From the NCBI GenBank assembly GCA_028703215.1, contig JAQVNH010000012.1, positions 1 to 12,126 of the forward strand: a stretch of DNA of 12,126 bases. Reading direction: 5' to 3'. Within the stretch, counting starts at the first letter, position 1. Every line of letters begins with the position of its first letter. Below, in pieces: positions 1-6,467 of this stretch. The position numbers and the translations under genes were made by a program. The DNA is from Eubacteriales bacterium. Its GTDB lineage: Bacteria > Bacillota > Clostridia > Acetivibrionales > STF1-152. The notes beneath the pieces were generated by a model. The model was not told where the DNA came from, did not search any database, and worked only from the letters and a program-made list of their open reading frames with translations.

Positions 1-57
1 CTGTTGTGACAAAAATTGCGAAGCCATTTTAACGAATAAAAAAATGAGAGGAATAAT

Positions 58-1176
58 ATGATCAGATACGAAAACGTGACAAAGAAATACGACAAGAAAA
101 TCGTGGTTGATTCTTTCAGCTTAAATATTGAAAAGGGTGAATTCGTTGTTTTTATAGGGCCGTCAGGCTGTGGAAAAACTACCACATTGAAGATGACGAA
201 TCGTCTTATAAAAATGAACCGGGGAAATATATTTATTAATGGTGAGGACATCAACCAGGTCGATCCGATCAGCTTAAGAAGGAAAATCGGTTATGTCATT
301 CAGCAAATAGGCTTATTCCCTAATATGACCATTAAGGATAATATCTGCGCTGTTCCCAACCTTCTTGGCTGGTCTAAGGAAAAAAGCAACGCCCGCGCGC
401 ATGAATTGCTTGAAATGGTAGATATGCCATATGATGAATATGCGCTAAAATATCCGAATGAATTGTCCGGAGGCCAGCAGCAGAGAATCGGCGTTTTGCG
501 CGCGCTTGCCGGTGATCCGCCGATAATACTTATGGATGAGCCTTTCGGAGCCTTGGATCCCATTACCAGGGATAATTTGCAGGAAGAGTTCAAATCCCTG
601 CAAAAATATTTACATAAAACCATTGTTTTTGTCACACATGATATGTCGGAAGCCATTAAGATGGCAGACCGTATCGTGTTTATGTCAGACGGAAAGATAC
701 TTCAGGCAGCAACACCTGAGGAATTTTTAAGCAAGCCGGCTACTCCCCAGATAAGAGAATTTTTAGGCAAACATCTTCCGAACAATGATTATGACATGTC
801 TTGCGAGGATGTAATGCGCAGAAGGATACTTACTGTCGATCAAACCAAAAAGACGCTCGAGTGTGTCGAACTAATGAATCAAAAAAATCTCAACTCGTGT
901 ATTGTGGTGGATGAGAATAATAATTTGATCGGAACAGTTTCGATCGAGCGTATAAACAAAGAAGGAAAGCCGGGAGAAAATATTTCTCGTTTGATAAATA
1001 CCGATGTGATAACTGTAAGGAAAAAAGACAGTGCCAAAGAGGCTTTTCAGATCCTTGAAAACAGGGAACTGGATTATCTGATCGTTCTGTCAGATGAGGA
1101 TAAGGTTTCCGGCATCATAACACGAAGCTCTATGTCAAAAGCTTTGGCCAGCGTGGTTTGGGGTGATGAGGGATGA
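58..1176 (+). CDS. opuCA: Osmoprotectant (glycine betaine/carnitine/choline) ABC transporter ATPase with CBS pair, OpuCA-like
   Basis: This is the cytoplasmic ATPase that powers uptake of quaternary-ammonium osmolytes through the two permeases encoded next. The 372 residues show Walker A GPSGCGKT (34-41), the ABC signature LSGGQ (136-140), Walker B ending in D160-E161 and the switch histidine H194. Two CBS repeats follow at about 251-368; in OpuA/OpuC-type ATPases such tandem CBS domains sense ionic strength or nucleotides. The length and the ATPase-plus-CBS layout fit OpuCA/ProV relatives. The ATG is preceded by GAGAGGA at good spacing. The stop overlaps the next start in an ATGA, so translation is probably coupled. 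The substrate is not decided by this subunit. Family assignment is firm; the gene symbol is by analogy with Bacillus and Listeria opuC. Confidence 0.93.
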   Translation: MIRYENVTKKYDKKIVVDSFSLNIEKGEFVVFIGPSGCGKTTTLKMTNRLIKMNRGNIFINGEDINQVDPISLRRKIGYVIQQIGLFPNMTIKDNICAVPNLLGWSKEKSNARAHELLEMVDMPYDEYALKYPNELSGGQQQRIGVLRALAGDPPIILMDEPFGALDPITRDNLQEEFKSLQKYLHKTIVFVTHDMSEAIKMADRIVFMSDGKILQAATPEEFLSKPATPQIREFLGKHLPNNDYDMSCEDVMRRRILTVDQTKKTLECVELMNQKNLNSCIVVDENNNLIGTVSIERINKEGKPGENISRLINTDVITVRKKDSAKEAFQILENRELDYLIVLSDEDKVSGIITRSSMSKALASVVWGDEG

Positions 1177-1811
1177 CGTTCGGAGTGTTTTTTGAAAGAT
1201 ACGGTCAAAAATTATTGGAGGCCATATTCGTTCATTTAGGTTATGTTCTGGTATGCATAATTATTGGATTTATTTTAGGAATGTTACTGGCTATTTTGCT
1301 TTCAAGGTTTCCGAAAACATCCAAGGTCGTCCTCCCTGTGGTCAGCGTATTCCAGACTATTCCCGGCATGGTGTTTATCGGCATATTATTTCTTTATTTA
1401 GGCATGGAGCCTGTTACAGTAATAATAGCTTTATCTGTCTGGGCTATGTTCCCGGTCCTCAAGAATACTTATGCCGGAATATTAAACGTTGAACCGAGCT
1501 TAAAAGAAGCCGCAAAAGGATGCGGCATGAGTAAAATGCAGATACTAGCAAAAATCGAGATCCCCAACTCCATGGGTCCGATTTTCAGCGGTCTTAGAAT
1601 GTCGGCTATTTATACTGTCAGCTGGACAGTACTTACAGCAATGATAGGGCTGGGAGGACTTGGAGAATTCATCTATCGGGGCATTGATGCAAATTTGTCC
1701 TACTTGATAATCGGGGGAGCCTTACCGACATCCATTATGGCAATATTATTCGGATATCTAATAGATATGGTCCAAAAAAAAGTAACGCCGCGCGGACTTA
1801 AGGGGGGGTAA
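1173..1811 (+). CDS. opuCB: Osmoprotectant ABC transporter permease, OpuCB-like
   Basis: This is the first of two integral-membrane subunits that form the translocation path with the ATPase. The 212 residues are mostly hydrophobic, with about five or six predicted membrane segments. A typical EAA loop (EAAKGCGMSKMQILAKIEIPN-like, about 112-132) is where the permease docks on the ATPase. The motif VFQTIPG near residue 60 is common in OpuC/ProW permeases. The start overlaps the ATPase stop in an ATGA, and its own ribosome binding site (GAGGG) lies very close to the ATG, which suggests coupling to the upstream gene. The next permease follows after 6 bases. Assignment to the family is firm; which of the two permeases is CB and which CD is by order only. 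Confidence 0.92.
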   Translation: MTFGVFFERYGQKLLEAIFVHLGYVLVCIIIGFILGMLLAILLSRFPKTSKVVLPVVSVFQTIPGMVFIGILFLYLGMEPVTVIIALSVWAMFPVLKNTYAGILNVEPSLKEAAKGCGMSKMQILAKIEIPNSMGPIFSGLRMSAIYTVSWTVLTAMIGLGGLGEFIYRGIDANLSYLIIGGALPTSIMAILFGYLIDMVQKKVTPRGLKGG

Positions 1812-1817
1812 ATACGA

Positions 1818-2420
1818 ATGACGATCAAACACATATTGCAGCATCTTTATCTTGTTGTTATGTCCGGAATGTTCACCATTATTTTCGGCCTTGTTTTGGG
1901 AATATCGATATATTTTTATAAATCGATACGAAGCGCAGTTCTGTGGATCGTGGACATACTGCAAACTATTCCTGTTCTTGCGCTTTTGGGTTTTATAATG
2001 ATTTTTTTCGGAGCTTCCACAACAACAGTTATCATAGGATTGACTTTATACGCTCTTCTACCCGTAGTAAGAAATACTTATGTCGGTCTGATCGGTATTG
2101 AACCCGGAATAAAGGAAGCTGCCAAAGGCATTGGAATGAATAAGTGGCAGCAGCTTAAGAAAGTTGAGATCCCCAATGCACTTCCTATAATAATAACCGG
2201 TATACGAATATCGATAGTCACTACAATAGGAAATGCCGTGTTTGCTTATATTGTAGGCGCAGGGGGTCTTGGACAAACGATACGACATGCAATGCATATA
2301 CAGAACTTGAACACTATTCTTTATGCGACATTGGTGCTGGTCGTTATGGCAGTGTTTTTTGATTCAAGTTTGGGCTATGCGGAAAAGAAACTAAAAAAAG
2401 AAAAGAGGAGATTTTCATGA
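1818..2420 (+). CDS. opuCD: Osmoprotectant ABC transporter permease, OpuCD-like
   Basis: This is the second integral-membrane subunit, 200 residues, paralogous to the preceding permease. It shares the LQTIPVLALLGF stretch near residues 48-60, the ALLPVVRNTY segment and an EAA loop (EAAKGIGMNKWQQLKKVEIPN-like, about 110-130). The motif GAGGLGQTI near 152-160 corresponds to IGLGGLGEFI in the other permease. A G-rich AGGGGGGG overlapping the end of the upstream gene serves as ribosome binding site. The stop overlaps the start of the binding protein in an ATGA. In the classical Bacillus opuC order the binding protein sits between the two permeases; here both permeases come first. Confidence 0.92.
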   Translation: MTIKHILQHLYLVVMSGMFTIIFGLVLGISIYFYKSIRSAVLWIVDILQTIPVLALLGFIMIFFGASTTTVIIGLTLYALLPVVRNTYVGLIGIEPGIKEAAKGIGMNKWQQLKKVEIPNALPIIITGIRISIVTTIGNAVFAYIVGAGGLGQTIRHAMHIQNLNTILYATLVLVVMAVFFDSSLGYAEKKLKKEKRRFS

Positions 2421-3352
2421 AAAACAAAAATTTGCGTTTTAAGATGATAGGGTTGATTTTATCGATAGTCATTTCCCTTGGAATGCTTGCCGGATGCGGT
2501 TCAGCCAGCGCCAAAACTGTATTTACAATAGGCGGAGGCACGTATGCGGAAAAAGACATACTTGGATATATGATCGGCATCCTGATAGAGGAATATACAG
2601 ACTTGACTGTCAAGCGTGCCGAACCCATGGCGTACAGCCCCGGAATGGCTGCTTTAAAATCAGGCGAATTGGATCTCAGAGTAACATATGACGGCTCGAT
2701 GCTAACATATGATTTGGCCGTGGATCCAACGGAAGTACCTGCCGGTGCCGATTTATATGAATGGGTAAATGATAGAATGATCGAAAACGGCGATTATAAA
2801 ATGATAACGAAATTCCTGTTCCAAAATACCTATGCCCTTGCTGTAACTAAGGAATTTGCTCAGGAACATGATCTGGTCACCACAAGTGATTTGATTCCGC
2901 TTGCACAGGATTTTGTGTTTGGAGCCGAACATGAGTTCTTCGGCGAGGAATATTCGGTAAATGCCTATACTTTCAGCGAAGCTTATGGCCTTGAATGGAA
3001 AGATATGAAATCTTTAGATCTTGACTTGAAATATTCCGCACTGATAAGCGGAAATCTTGACGTAACGATGGTTTACACTACTGACGGGTTAAACAAGAAG
3101 TTTGATCTGACTGTTTTGGAGGACGATCTTCATTATTTCCCGCAGTATTACGGAACATATGTAGTCCGAGTATCAATATTTGAAGATTTTAAAGATACCG
3201 CGCCTAATCTTGAAGAAGTATTCATGATGCTGGACGGCATGATCGATGATGCCACAATGACGGATATGAACTATATAGTTGATACGGAGGCTGACACGGC
3301 CAAAAACGTTGCGCGGCAGTTTCTTATTGACAATAATTTAATATCCGAATAA
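2417..3352 (+). CDS. opuCC: Osmoprotectant ABC transporter substrate-binding lipoprotein, OpuCC-like
   Basis: This is the extracytoplasmic receptor that captures glycine betaine, carnitine or choline and delivers it to the permeases. The 311 residues begin with a type II signal peptide: a short basic start, a hydrophobic stretch, and the lipobox L-A-G-C with lipidated C27. The rest matches an OpuAC/ProX-type periplasmic-binding fold, with conserved-looking segments such as IGGGTYAEKDILGYM and the VVRVSIFEDFKDTAPNLEEVF region. GAGGAG lies 6 bases before the ATG, and the start overlaps the permease stop. It is the last gene of the operon; a strong hairpin follows about 90 bases downstream. Ligand preference cannot be read with confidence by eye. 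Confidence 0.9.
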   Translation: MKNKNLRFKMIGLILSIVISLGMLAGCGSASAKTVFTIGGGTYAEKDILGYMIGILIEEYTDLTVKRAEPMAYSPGMAALKSGELDLRVTYDGSMLTYDLAVDPTEVPAGADLYEWVNDRMIENGDYKMITKFLFQNTYALAVTKEFAQEHDLVTTSDLIPLAQDFVFGAEHEFFGEEYSVNAYTFSEAYGLEWKDMKSLDLDLKYSALISGNLDVTMVYTTDGLNKKFDLTVLEDDLHYFPQYYGTYVVRVSIFEDFKDTAPNLEEVFMMLDGMIDDATMTDMNYIVDTEADTAKNVARQFLIDNNLISE

Positions 3353-3394
3353 TCGGATTAGAAATAGCAGGAGCAATCAAGCACATAGGACGGG

Positions 3395-3440
3395 CAGACA
3401 GGGCATGGGAAGGTTATTTGTCCTGTCTGTTTCCTGACAG
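3395..3440 (+). other. Second, imperfectly exclusive hairpin pair upstream of the terminator
   Basis: CAGACAGG at 3395-3402 can pair with CCTGTCTG at 3422-3429. The same right arm (CTGTC, 3423-3427) can instead pair with GACAG at 3436-3440. The two foldings exclude each other. They lie after the last opuC-type stop, so they may stabilise the 3' end of the mRNA. No regulatory role is shown. Confidence 0.35.
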
Positions 3441-3470
3441 AAAGGCACTCTGTATCGCAGAGTGCCTTTC
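3440..3470. terminator. Perfect 13-bp hairpin, bidirectional terminator between convergent operons
   Basis: GAAAGGCACTCTG is followed by a 5-base loop and its exact reverse complement CAGAGTGCCTTTC. The stem sits between the end of the opuC-type operon (+) and the end of the ferritin-like gene (-). Each strand leaves the stem through CCTTTC, followed by TTAT on + and TGTC on -. This fits a shared terminator, somewhat stronger on the + side. Confidence 0.8.
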
Positions 3471-3492
3471 TTATCCAATCTAATAAATTAAT

Positions 3493-3801
3493 CTAATTTC
3501 CTTTCATATCCTCGATCTCTTCTTCGACTTCTTCATAACCTTCGGCATAAAATTTCTCCTCATCGGGATCCAATTCTTTCAAAAGCCTGAGGAATTCACC
3601 TGCATGAACTCTTTCCTCATCTGCAATATCCTTCAAAACTTCTATTGCAAGTTTATTGTCAGTGGATTCTGCAAGCTGCATGTACAGTTGGATCGCCTCA
3701 TATTCAGCTGAAATCATAAATCTGATCGACCTGACCAATTCAGCATGAGTAAGTTTTTTATCCTTTGCGAGTCCTGAAAACGGATGACCGAAATCCGGCA
3801 T
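3493..3801 (-). CDS. Small ferritin-like protein of the encapsulated-ferritin (EncFtn) type
   Basis: Proteins of this group oxidise and mineralise iron, usually as cargo inside, or fused to, an encapsulin shell. The 102 residues form two helices with E33 (SAEYEA) and the pair E63/H66 (EERVH). These positions match the EncFtn ligands E32, E62 and H65. The segment from LTHAEL to FLRLLKELDP closely resembles, from memory, the N-terminal ferritin-like part of the Pyrococcus furiosus encapsulin. The acidic tail EEVEEEIEDMKGN carries no LTVGSL-like encapsulin-targeting peptide, and no shell gene lies in the window. AAGGGGG precedes the ATG. The gene follows the rubrerythrin fusion after 33 bases and is probably the last gene of the PerR operon. 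A generic short rubrerythrin-family protein is the alternative. Confidence 0.8.
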   Translation of the reverse strand: MPDFGHPFSGLAKDKKLTHAELVRSIRFMISAEYEAIQLYMQLAESTDNKLAIEVLKDIADEERVHAGEFLRLLKELDPDEEKFYAEGYEEVEEEIEDMKGN

Positions 3802-3834
3802 AATAAAACCCCCTTATTTTATTTTATTTGAAAA

Positions 3835-5010
3835 TCAATAGTTTTCTTTTCTTACTTCAAAATAGACCTTTGAGTATTTGCATACCGGACATACTTCCGG
3901 AGCTTTCTTGCCGATCACAAGATGTCCGCATACACGACATTCCCACATTACCTCTTCGCTCTTTTCAAAAACCTTCTGCATTTCAACATTACTCAGCAAA
4001 TAACGATAACGGGCCTCATGAGCTTTTTCGATTTCCCCGACTCTTCTGAACCTTGCAGCCAGTTCCGGGAATCCTTCAGCTTCCGCATCCTTGGCAAACC
4101 TGTCATACATATCGGTCCACTCATAATTCTCGCCTTCGGCGGCCATGAGAAGGTTTTCGGCCGTATTTCCGAGATGTCCGAGTTCTTCAAACCATATCCT
4201 TGCATGCTCCTGTTCATTCCTTGCGGTCTGAATGAAAATGCCGGATATTTGATCGTAACCTTCTTTTTGGGCAATGTTGGCAAAATACGTATACTTGTTT
4301 CTTGCCTGACTTTCTCCCGCAAAAGCTTCCATCAGGTTTTTCTCTGTTTTCGTTCCTGCATATTTATTCGAGGAAGCAGCTTTTTCTTCCAACTTTTCAA
4401 ACACTGATGCCGGCTGATTGCAGCGGGGACATTTAAAATCCGCGGATAAAGGACCTTCATGAATATAACCGCATACTGTGCAACGATACTTTTCCATTTT
4501 TTTATCCTCCTGAGTAGTTTTTTTCTTATTAATCATATCCAGCAACTTTTCAACGACATCTTTTGGAAAGTCATCAGGCTGGGTCTTTTGCTTTAATGAT
4601 GCAAGAAATTCAATCACATTTTGGCTTTGCGGAAGCATAAATCCCGCTTCTCGCAGAAGGTCTTCGGCCATAAGTCTGTTTGACATTGAAATTGCCTTGG
4701 CCAGTCTGCGTTCTATAGGGTTGTCAGAAGTTTCTGCTATTTCGGCAGCGATTTTCTCCTGCTCAACCTTACTGGCGGAAAGCTTTCGCAAAAAAGCCTG
4801 AACGGCTTTTGTTTTGTCCTGCTGAGGCGGGTATTCGCCCGGTACCAGAAATATGGCATGAGACGGGCAGGCGTCAACACATGCATGACAGCCGCTGATA
4901 CACTTTTCCGCATCGATTTGTCCGGTTTCCGTATCAGTTGCGCCTGTGGGACAAACGTACAGGCACAGGCAATCTTTAGTACATAACCTGATATTCCTGA
5001 CTGCAAACAT
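3835..5010 (-). CDS. Ferredoxin - rubredoxin - diiron rubrerythrin - rubredoxin fusion protein
   Basis: This is a likely cytoplasmic peroxidase with its own electron relay, 391 residues. Residues 1-60 are a bacterial ferredoxin-like module with C10, C14, C16, C20-P and C37, C41, C44, C48-P. Residues 60-165 are a helical linker. Residues 172-200 are a rubredoxin knuckle (C177xxC180, C194xxC197). Residues about 215-355 are the rubrerythrin four-helix diiron domain, with AGESQARNKY, NEQEH, DAEAEGF and EIEKAHE supplying Glu/His ligands. The C-terminus is a second rubredoxin knuckle (CRVCG, CPVC). Rubrerythrins reduce H2O2 to water using rubredoxin iron. The start chosen is the ATG at 5010, with AAAGGAGG ahead of it; it overlaps the upstream stop by one base (TAATG). 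A longer in-frame start at 5070 has no such site. An internal in-frame Shine-Dalgarno and ATG at 4497 could give the rubrerythrin part alone (220 residues). Confidence 0.88.
   Translation of the reverse strand: MFAVRNIRLCTKDCLCLYVCPTGATDTETGQIDAEKCISGCHACVDACPSHAIFLVPGEYPPQQDKTKAVQAFLRKLSASKVEQEKIAAEIAETSDNPIERRLAKAISMSNRLMAEDLLREAGFMLPQSQNVIEFLASLKQKTQPDDFPKDVVEKLLDMINKKKTTQEDKKMEKYRCTVCGYIHEGPLSADFKCPRCNQPASVFEKLEEKAASSNKYAGTKTEKNLMEAFAGESQARNKYTYFANIAQKEGYDQISGIFIQTARNEQEHARIWFEELGHLGNTAENLLMAAEGENYEWTDMYDRFAKDAEAEGFPELAARFRRVGEIEKAHEARYRYLLSNVEMQKVFEKSEEVMWECRVCGHLVIGKKAPEVCPVCKYSKVYFEVRKENY
4495..4511 (-). promoter_or_regulatory. Internal in-frame ribosome binding site and ATG inside the fusion gene
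   Basis: AGGAGG at 4506-4511 stands 8 bases before the ATG at 4497-4495. That ATG opens exactly at the first residue of the N-terminal rubredoxin of the rubrerythrin part. The codons through the Shine-Dalgarno read QED in the long frame. This is either an internal start giving a free reverse-type rubrerythrin, or the relic of a two-gene arrangement. An A7 run at 4518-4524 lies just upstream; one extra A there would end the ferredoxin frame at a TAA overlapping this site. Confidence 0.6.
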
Positions 5011-5681
5011 TATACCGCCTCCTTTTCGATCTTTCTTATTTTCATGCTCGGCACTTTGCATACCGGGCAAATCTGAGGCGGCTCATCGCCAATATAAACA
5101 AAGCCGCAAATTTCACAGACATACACATTGGTATTCTCAAGAAGCATATCCTTTTGCTTCGCGTATCTGCCCAGGAGAGATGACAGTATCCTGGTTGCCT
5201 TTTCTCCCCAAACAAGTGCTCTGAGCGCACCCCGGTCCTCCCCCGCACCGGAAATGCCGCTTGTACTTGAATATATTTCAAGATCCTTCAAAATCAGATC
5301 TGATAAGGCTTCAAACTGATGTGAAGCCGCCGGCTGGCGTTTGCTGTCGTAGTAATCGGCAAGCCGGGCAAACAATCCGGCTTCTTCAGGGCGGAATTGT
5401 TTCTCGCATCCTTTGGAAAGATTGGAACACAGGGCGCTCAATTCTCCGAAAGATAACTCGCGCATATCTTCCTCTTGAGAATTATGCGCCGTATCCTTTT
5501 TTTCAGCGGGTTTTTCTTTCGCCGTCTGTTCCCTGAACTCGTCTTTTGTGGCTCCGCAAAGCGGACATGTCCAGTCCTGCGGAATATCTTCCCACCTGGT
5601 GCCCGGAGCAATACCGCTTGACGGGATGCCTGCGGCTTCGTCATAAACAAAGCTGCATACTGTGCATATGTATTTTTTCAC
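5010..5681 (-). CDS. Rubredoxin-domain protein with a helical middle and a C-terminal rubredoxin-like knuckle
   Basis: Probably an electron carrier for the rubrerythrin encoded next. The 223 residues begin with a complete rubredoxin (C6xxC9, the stretch SGIAPGTRWEDIPQDWTCPLCG with C39xxC42). They end with a shorter rubrerythrin-style knuckle, CEICGFVY to CPVC (C189, C192, C205, C208). The middle, about 75-185, is predicted mainly helical. It shows no pair of ExxH motifs, so it does not look like an active diiron domain; it may be a worn ferritin-like bundle or an unrelated spacer. The start is a GTG with AAAGGAGGT five bases ahead; that site overlaps the perR-like stop. The stop overlaps the next start by one base. 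Rubredoxin identity is firm; its partner is inferred from the operon. Confidence 0.85.
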   Translation of the reverse strand: MKKYICTVCSFVYDEAAGIPSSGIAPGTRWEDIPQDWTCPLCGATKDEFREQTAKEKPAEKKDTAHNSQEEDMRELSFGELSALCSNLSKGCEKQFRPEEAGLFARLADYYDSKRQPAASHQFEALSDLILKDLEIYSSTSGISGAGEDRGALRALVWGEKATRILSSLLGRYAKQKDMLLENTNVYVCEICGFVYIGDEPPQICPVCKVPSMKIRKIEKEAV

Positions 5682-5693
5682 GTTCTACCTCCT

Positions 5694-6125
5694 TTATTTG
5701 ATTTTTTGCTTGTTGGAAATACATTCGGGACAAAGACCTTTGAAATAGATGTTTTTTTCAATAATCTTAAATCTGATTAATTCTTTGGTTAACAAAGAAT
5801 CAAAATCGATGGGAAAATCAAATATCATCCCGCAGGATCCACATTTAAAATGTCCATGATCCCCGGTTACAATATCATATCTGCTTTCATTTCCCTCAAT
5901 CGTAATTGTCCTTACCAGATCTGATTCCGCCAGGATCCGCAAAGTGTTATAAACGGTTGTCTTTGATAAGGTAGGCATATCTTTATGAAGGCCGATGAAT
6001 AACTCCTCCGCGGTTGGATGGCAATGGTTCTGAATAAGGCATTCCAAGACTTTGAGCCTTTGGTGCGACAAATAGATGTTTTTTGCCTTTAATTCCTGCT
6101 TTATATCCTCAAGTAAAGGTTTCAT
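5694..6125 (-). CDS. perR: Fur-family peroxide-responsive repressor, PerR-like
   Basis: This is a DNA-binding metalloregulator that senses H2O2 through oxidation of iron-ligating histidines, 143 residues. The N-terminal winged helix (1-80) includes SHQRLKVLECL and SKTTVYNTLRIL. By alignment to Bacillus subtilis PerR from memory, H36, D84, H90, H92 and D103 correspond to the regulatory metal ligands H37, D85, H91, H93 and D104. The aspartate at the last position favours PerR over Fur or Zur. The structural zinc cysteines are C95/C98 and C132/C135. GAGG precedes the ATG. The gene heads the rubredoxin/rubrerythrin operon, with 12 bases to the next gene. A palindromic PerR box in its own promoter predicts autorepression together with the downstream genes. 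Confidence 0.88.
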   Translation of the reverse strand: MKPLLEDIKQELKAKNIYLSHQRLKVLECLIQNHCHPTAEELFIGLHKDMPTLSKTTVYNTLRILAESDLVRTITIEGNESRYDIVTGDHGHFKCGSCGMIFDFPIDFDSLLTKELIRFKIIEKNIYFKGLCPECISNKQKIK

Positions 6126-6176
6126 CGCATCCTCGCATATTTTTAATATGACATTACTGCTATGTATTAATTGTAG

Positions 6177-6195
6177 AATTGTAATGATTACAATT
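6177..6195 (-). promoter_or_regulatory. PerR box, 19-bp perfect palindrome
   Basis: AATTGTAAT-G-ATTACAATT is a perfect 9-1-9 inverted repeat. Its 15-base core TTGTAATGATTACAA matches the published Bacillus PerR consensus TTATAATNATTATAA at 13 of 15 positions. The two differences are symmetric. It lies just downstream of the -10 of the PerR-like gene, so a bound repressor would block the start of transcription. Confidence 0.85.
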
Positions 6196-6203
6196 ATTAT
6201 ACC

Positions 6204-6232
6204 ATTATATTACCTTTGGTTTAAAAATGCAA
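6204..6232 (-). promoter_or_regulatory. Sigma-A type promoter of the PerR operon
   Basis: On the - strand, TTGCAT (6232-6227) is separated by 17 bases from a perfect TATAAT (6209-6204). A second TATAAT at 6201-6196 offers an alternative -10, but with a poorer -35 (TTAAAC). The expected transcription start falls at the upstream edge of the PerR box, about 70 bases before the ATG. Confidence 0.75.
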
Positions 6233-6272
6233 TGCCTCGAGAAATTCACTGAACATATAGAGGCTGAGAATA

Positions 6273-6467
6273 TCAAACTCCTCCTGACTTGGCTGGGATC
6301 TCTTCACCATGCTTATCAACAAGCTTTGCTTTTTCGTACATTATATTTCCGATGACCTGATAATCGACATGGACTAGATAGTGTTCATTGCACCCGGTTA
6401 CATATAAATCACAAAACTCTTTCCTTATTATTTCTCCAACTCTCTTATGATCTTTTCTCTTCTTCAT
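6273..6467 (-). CDS. Hypothetical protein, 64 residues, unrecognised
   Basis: I do not recognise this protein. It starts MKKRKDHKRVGEIIRKEF, which looks like a basic amphipathic helix. It continues with NEHYLVHVDYQVIGNIMYEK, which could be a pair of beta strands, and ends in AKSGGV. There are two cysteines (C19, C26) but no metal motif. The only ribosome binding site near the ATG is AAGGA directly touching it, which is too close. A good CGGAGGT lies about 28 bases upstream with no usable start behind it, and a TAA sits one codon before the ATG. This could be a real small gene, a shortened gene, or a remnant. It lies between the PerR promoter and the AlbA_2-type gene, on the same strand as both. 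Confidence 0.4.
   Translation of the reverse strand: MKKRKDHKRVGEIIRKEFCDLYVTGCNEHYLVHVDYQVIGNIMYEKAKLVDKHGEEIPAKSGGV

Noticed and set aside
44..61. Five-codon upstream ORF overlapping the ATPase start
   Set aside because: Its ATG has no ribosome binding site and it overlaps the real site; probably incidental.
300..656. 118-codon open frame on the - strand inside the ATPase gene
   Set aside because: It is antisense to conserved ABC motifs, has no ribosome binding site and no recognisable product.
3993..4322. Open frames on both strands overlapping the rubrerythrin domain
   Set aside because: The rubrerythrin frame carries full diiron and cysteine motifs; the others are shadows with unlikely composition.
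5011..5070. Upstream in-frame start that would add 20 residues to the ferredoxin fusion
   Set aside because: The extension overlaps the rubredoxin gene and reads through the AAAGGAGG ribosome binding site of the ATG at 5010.
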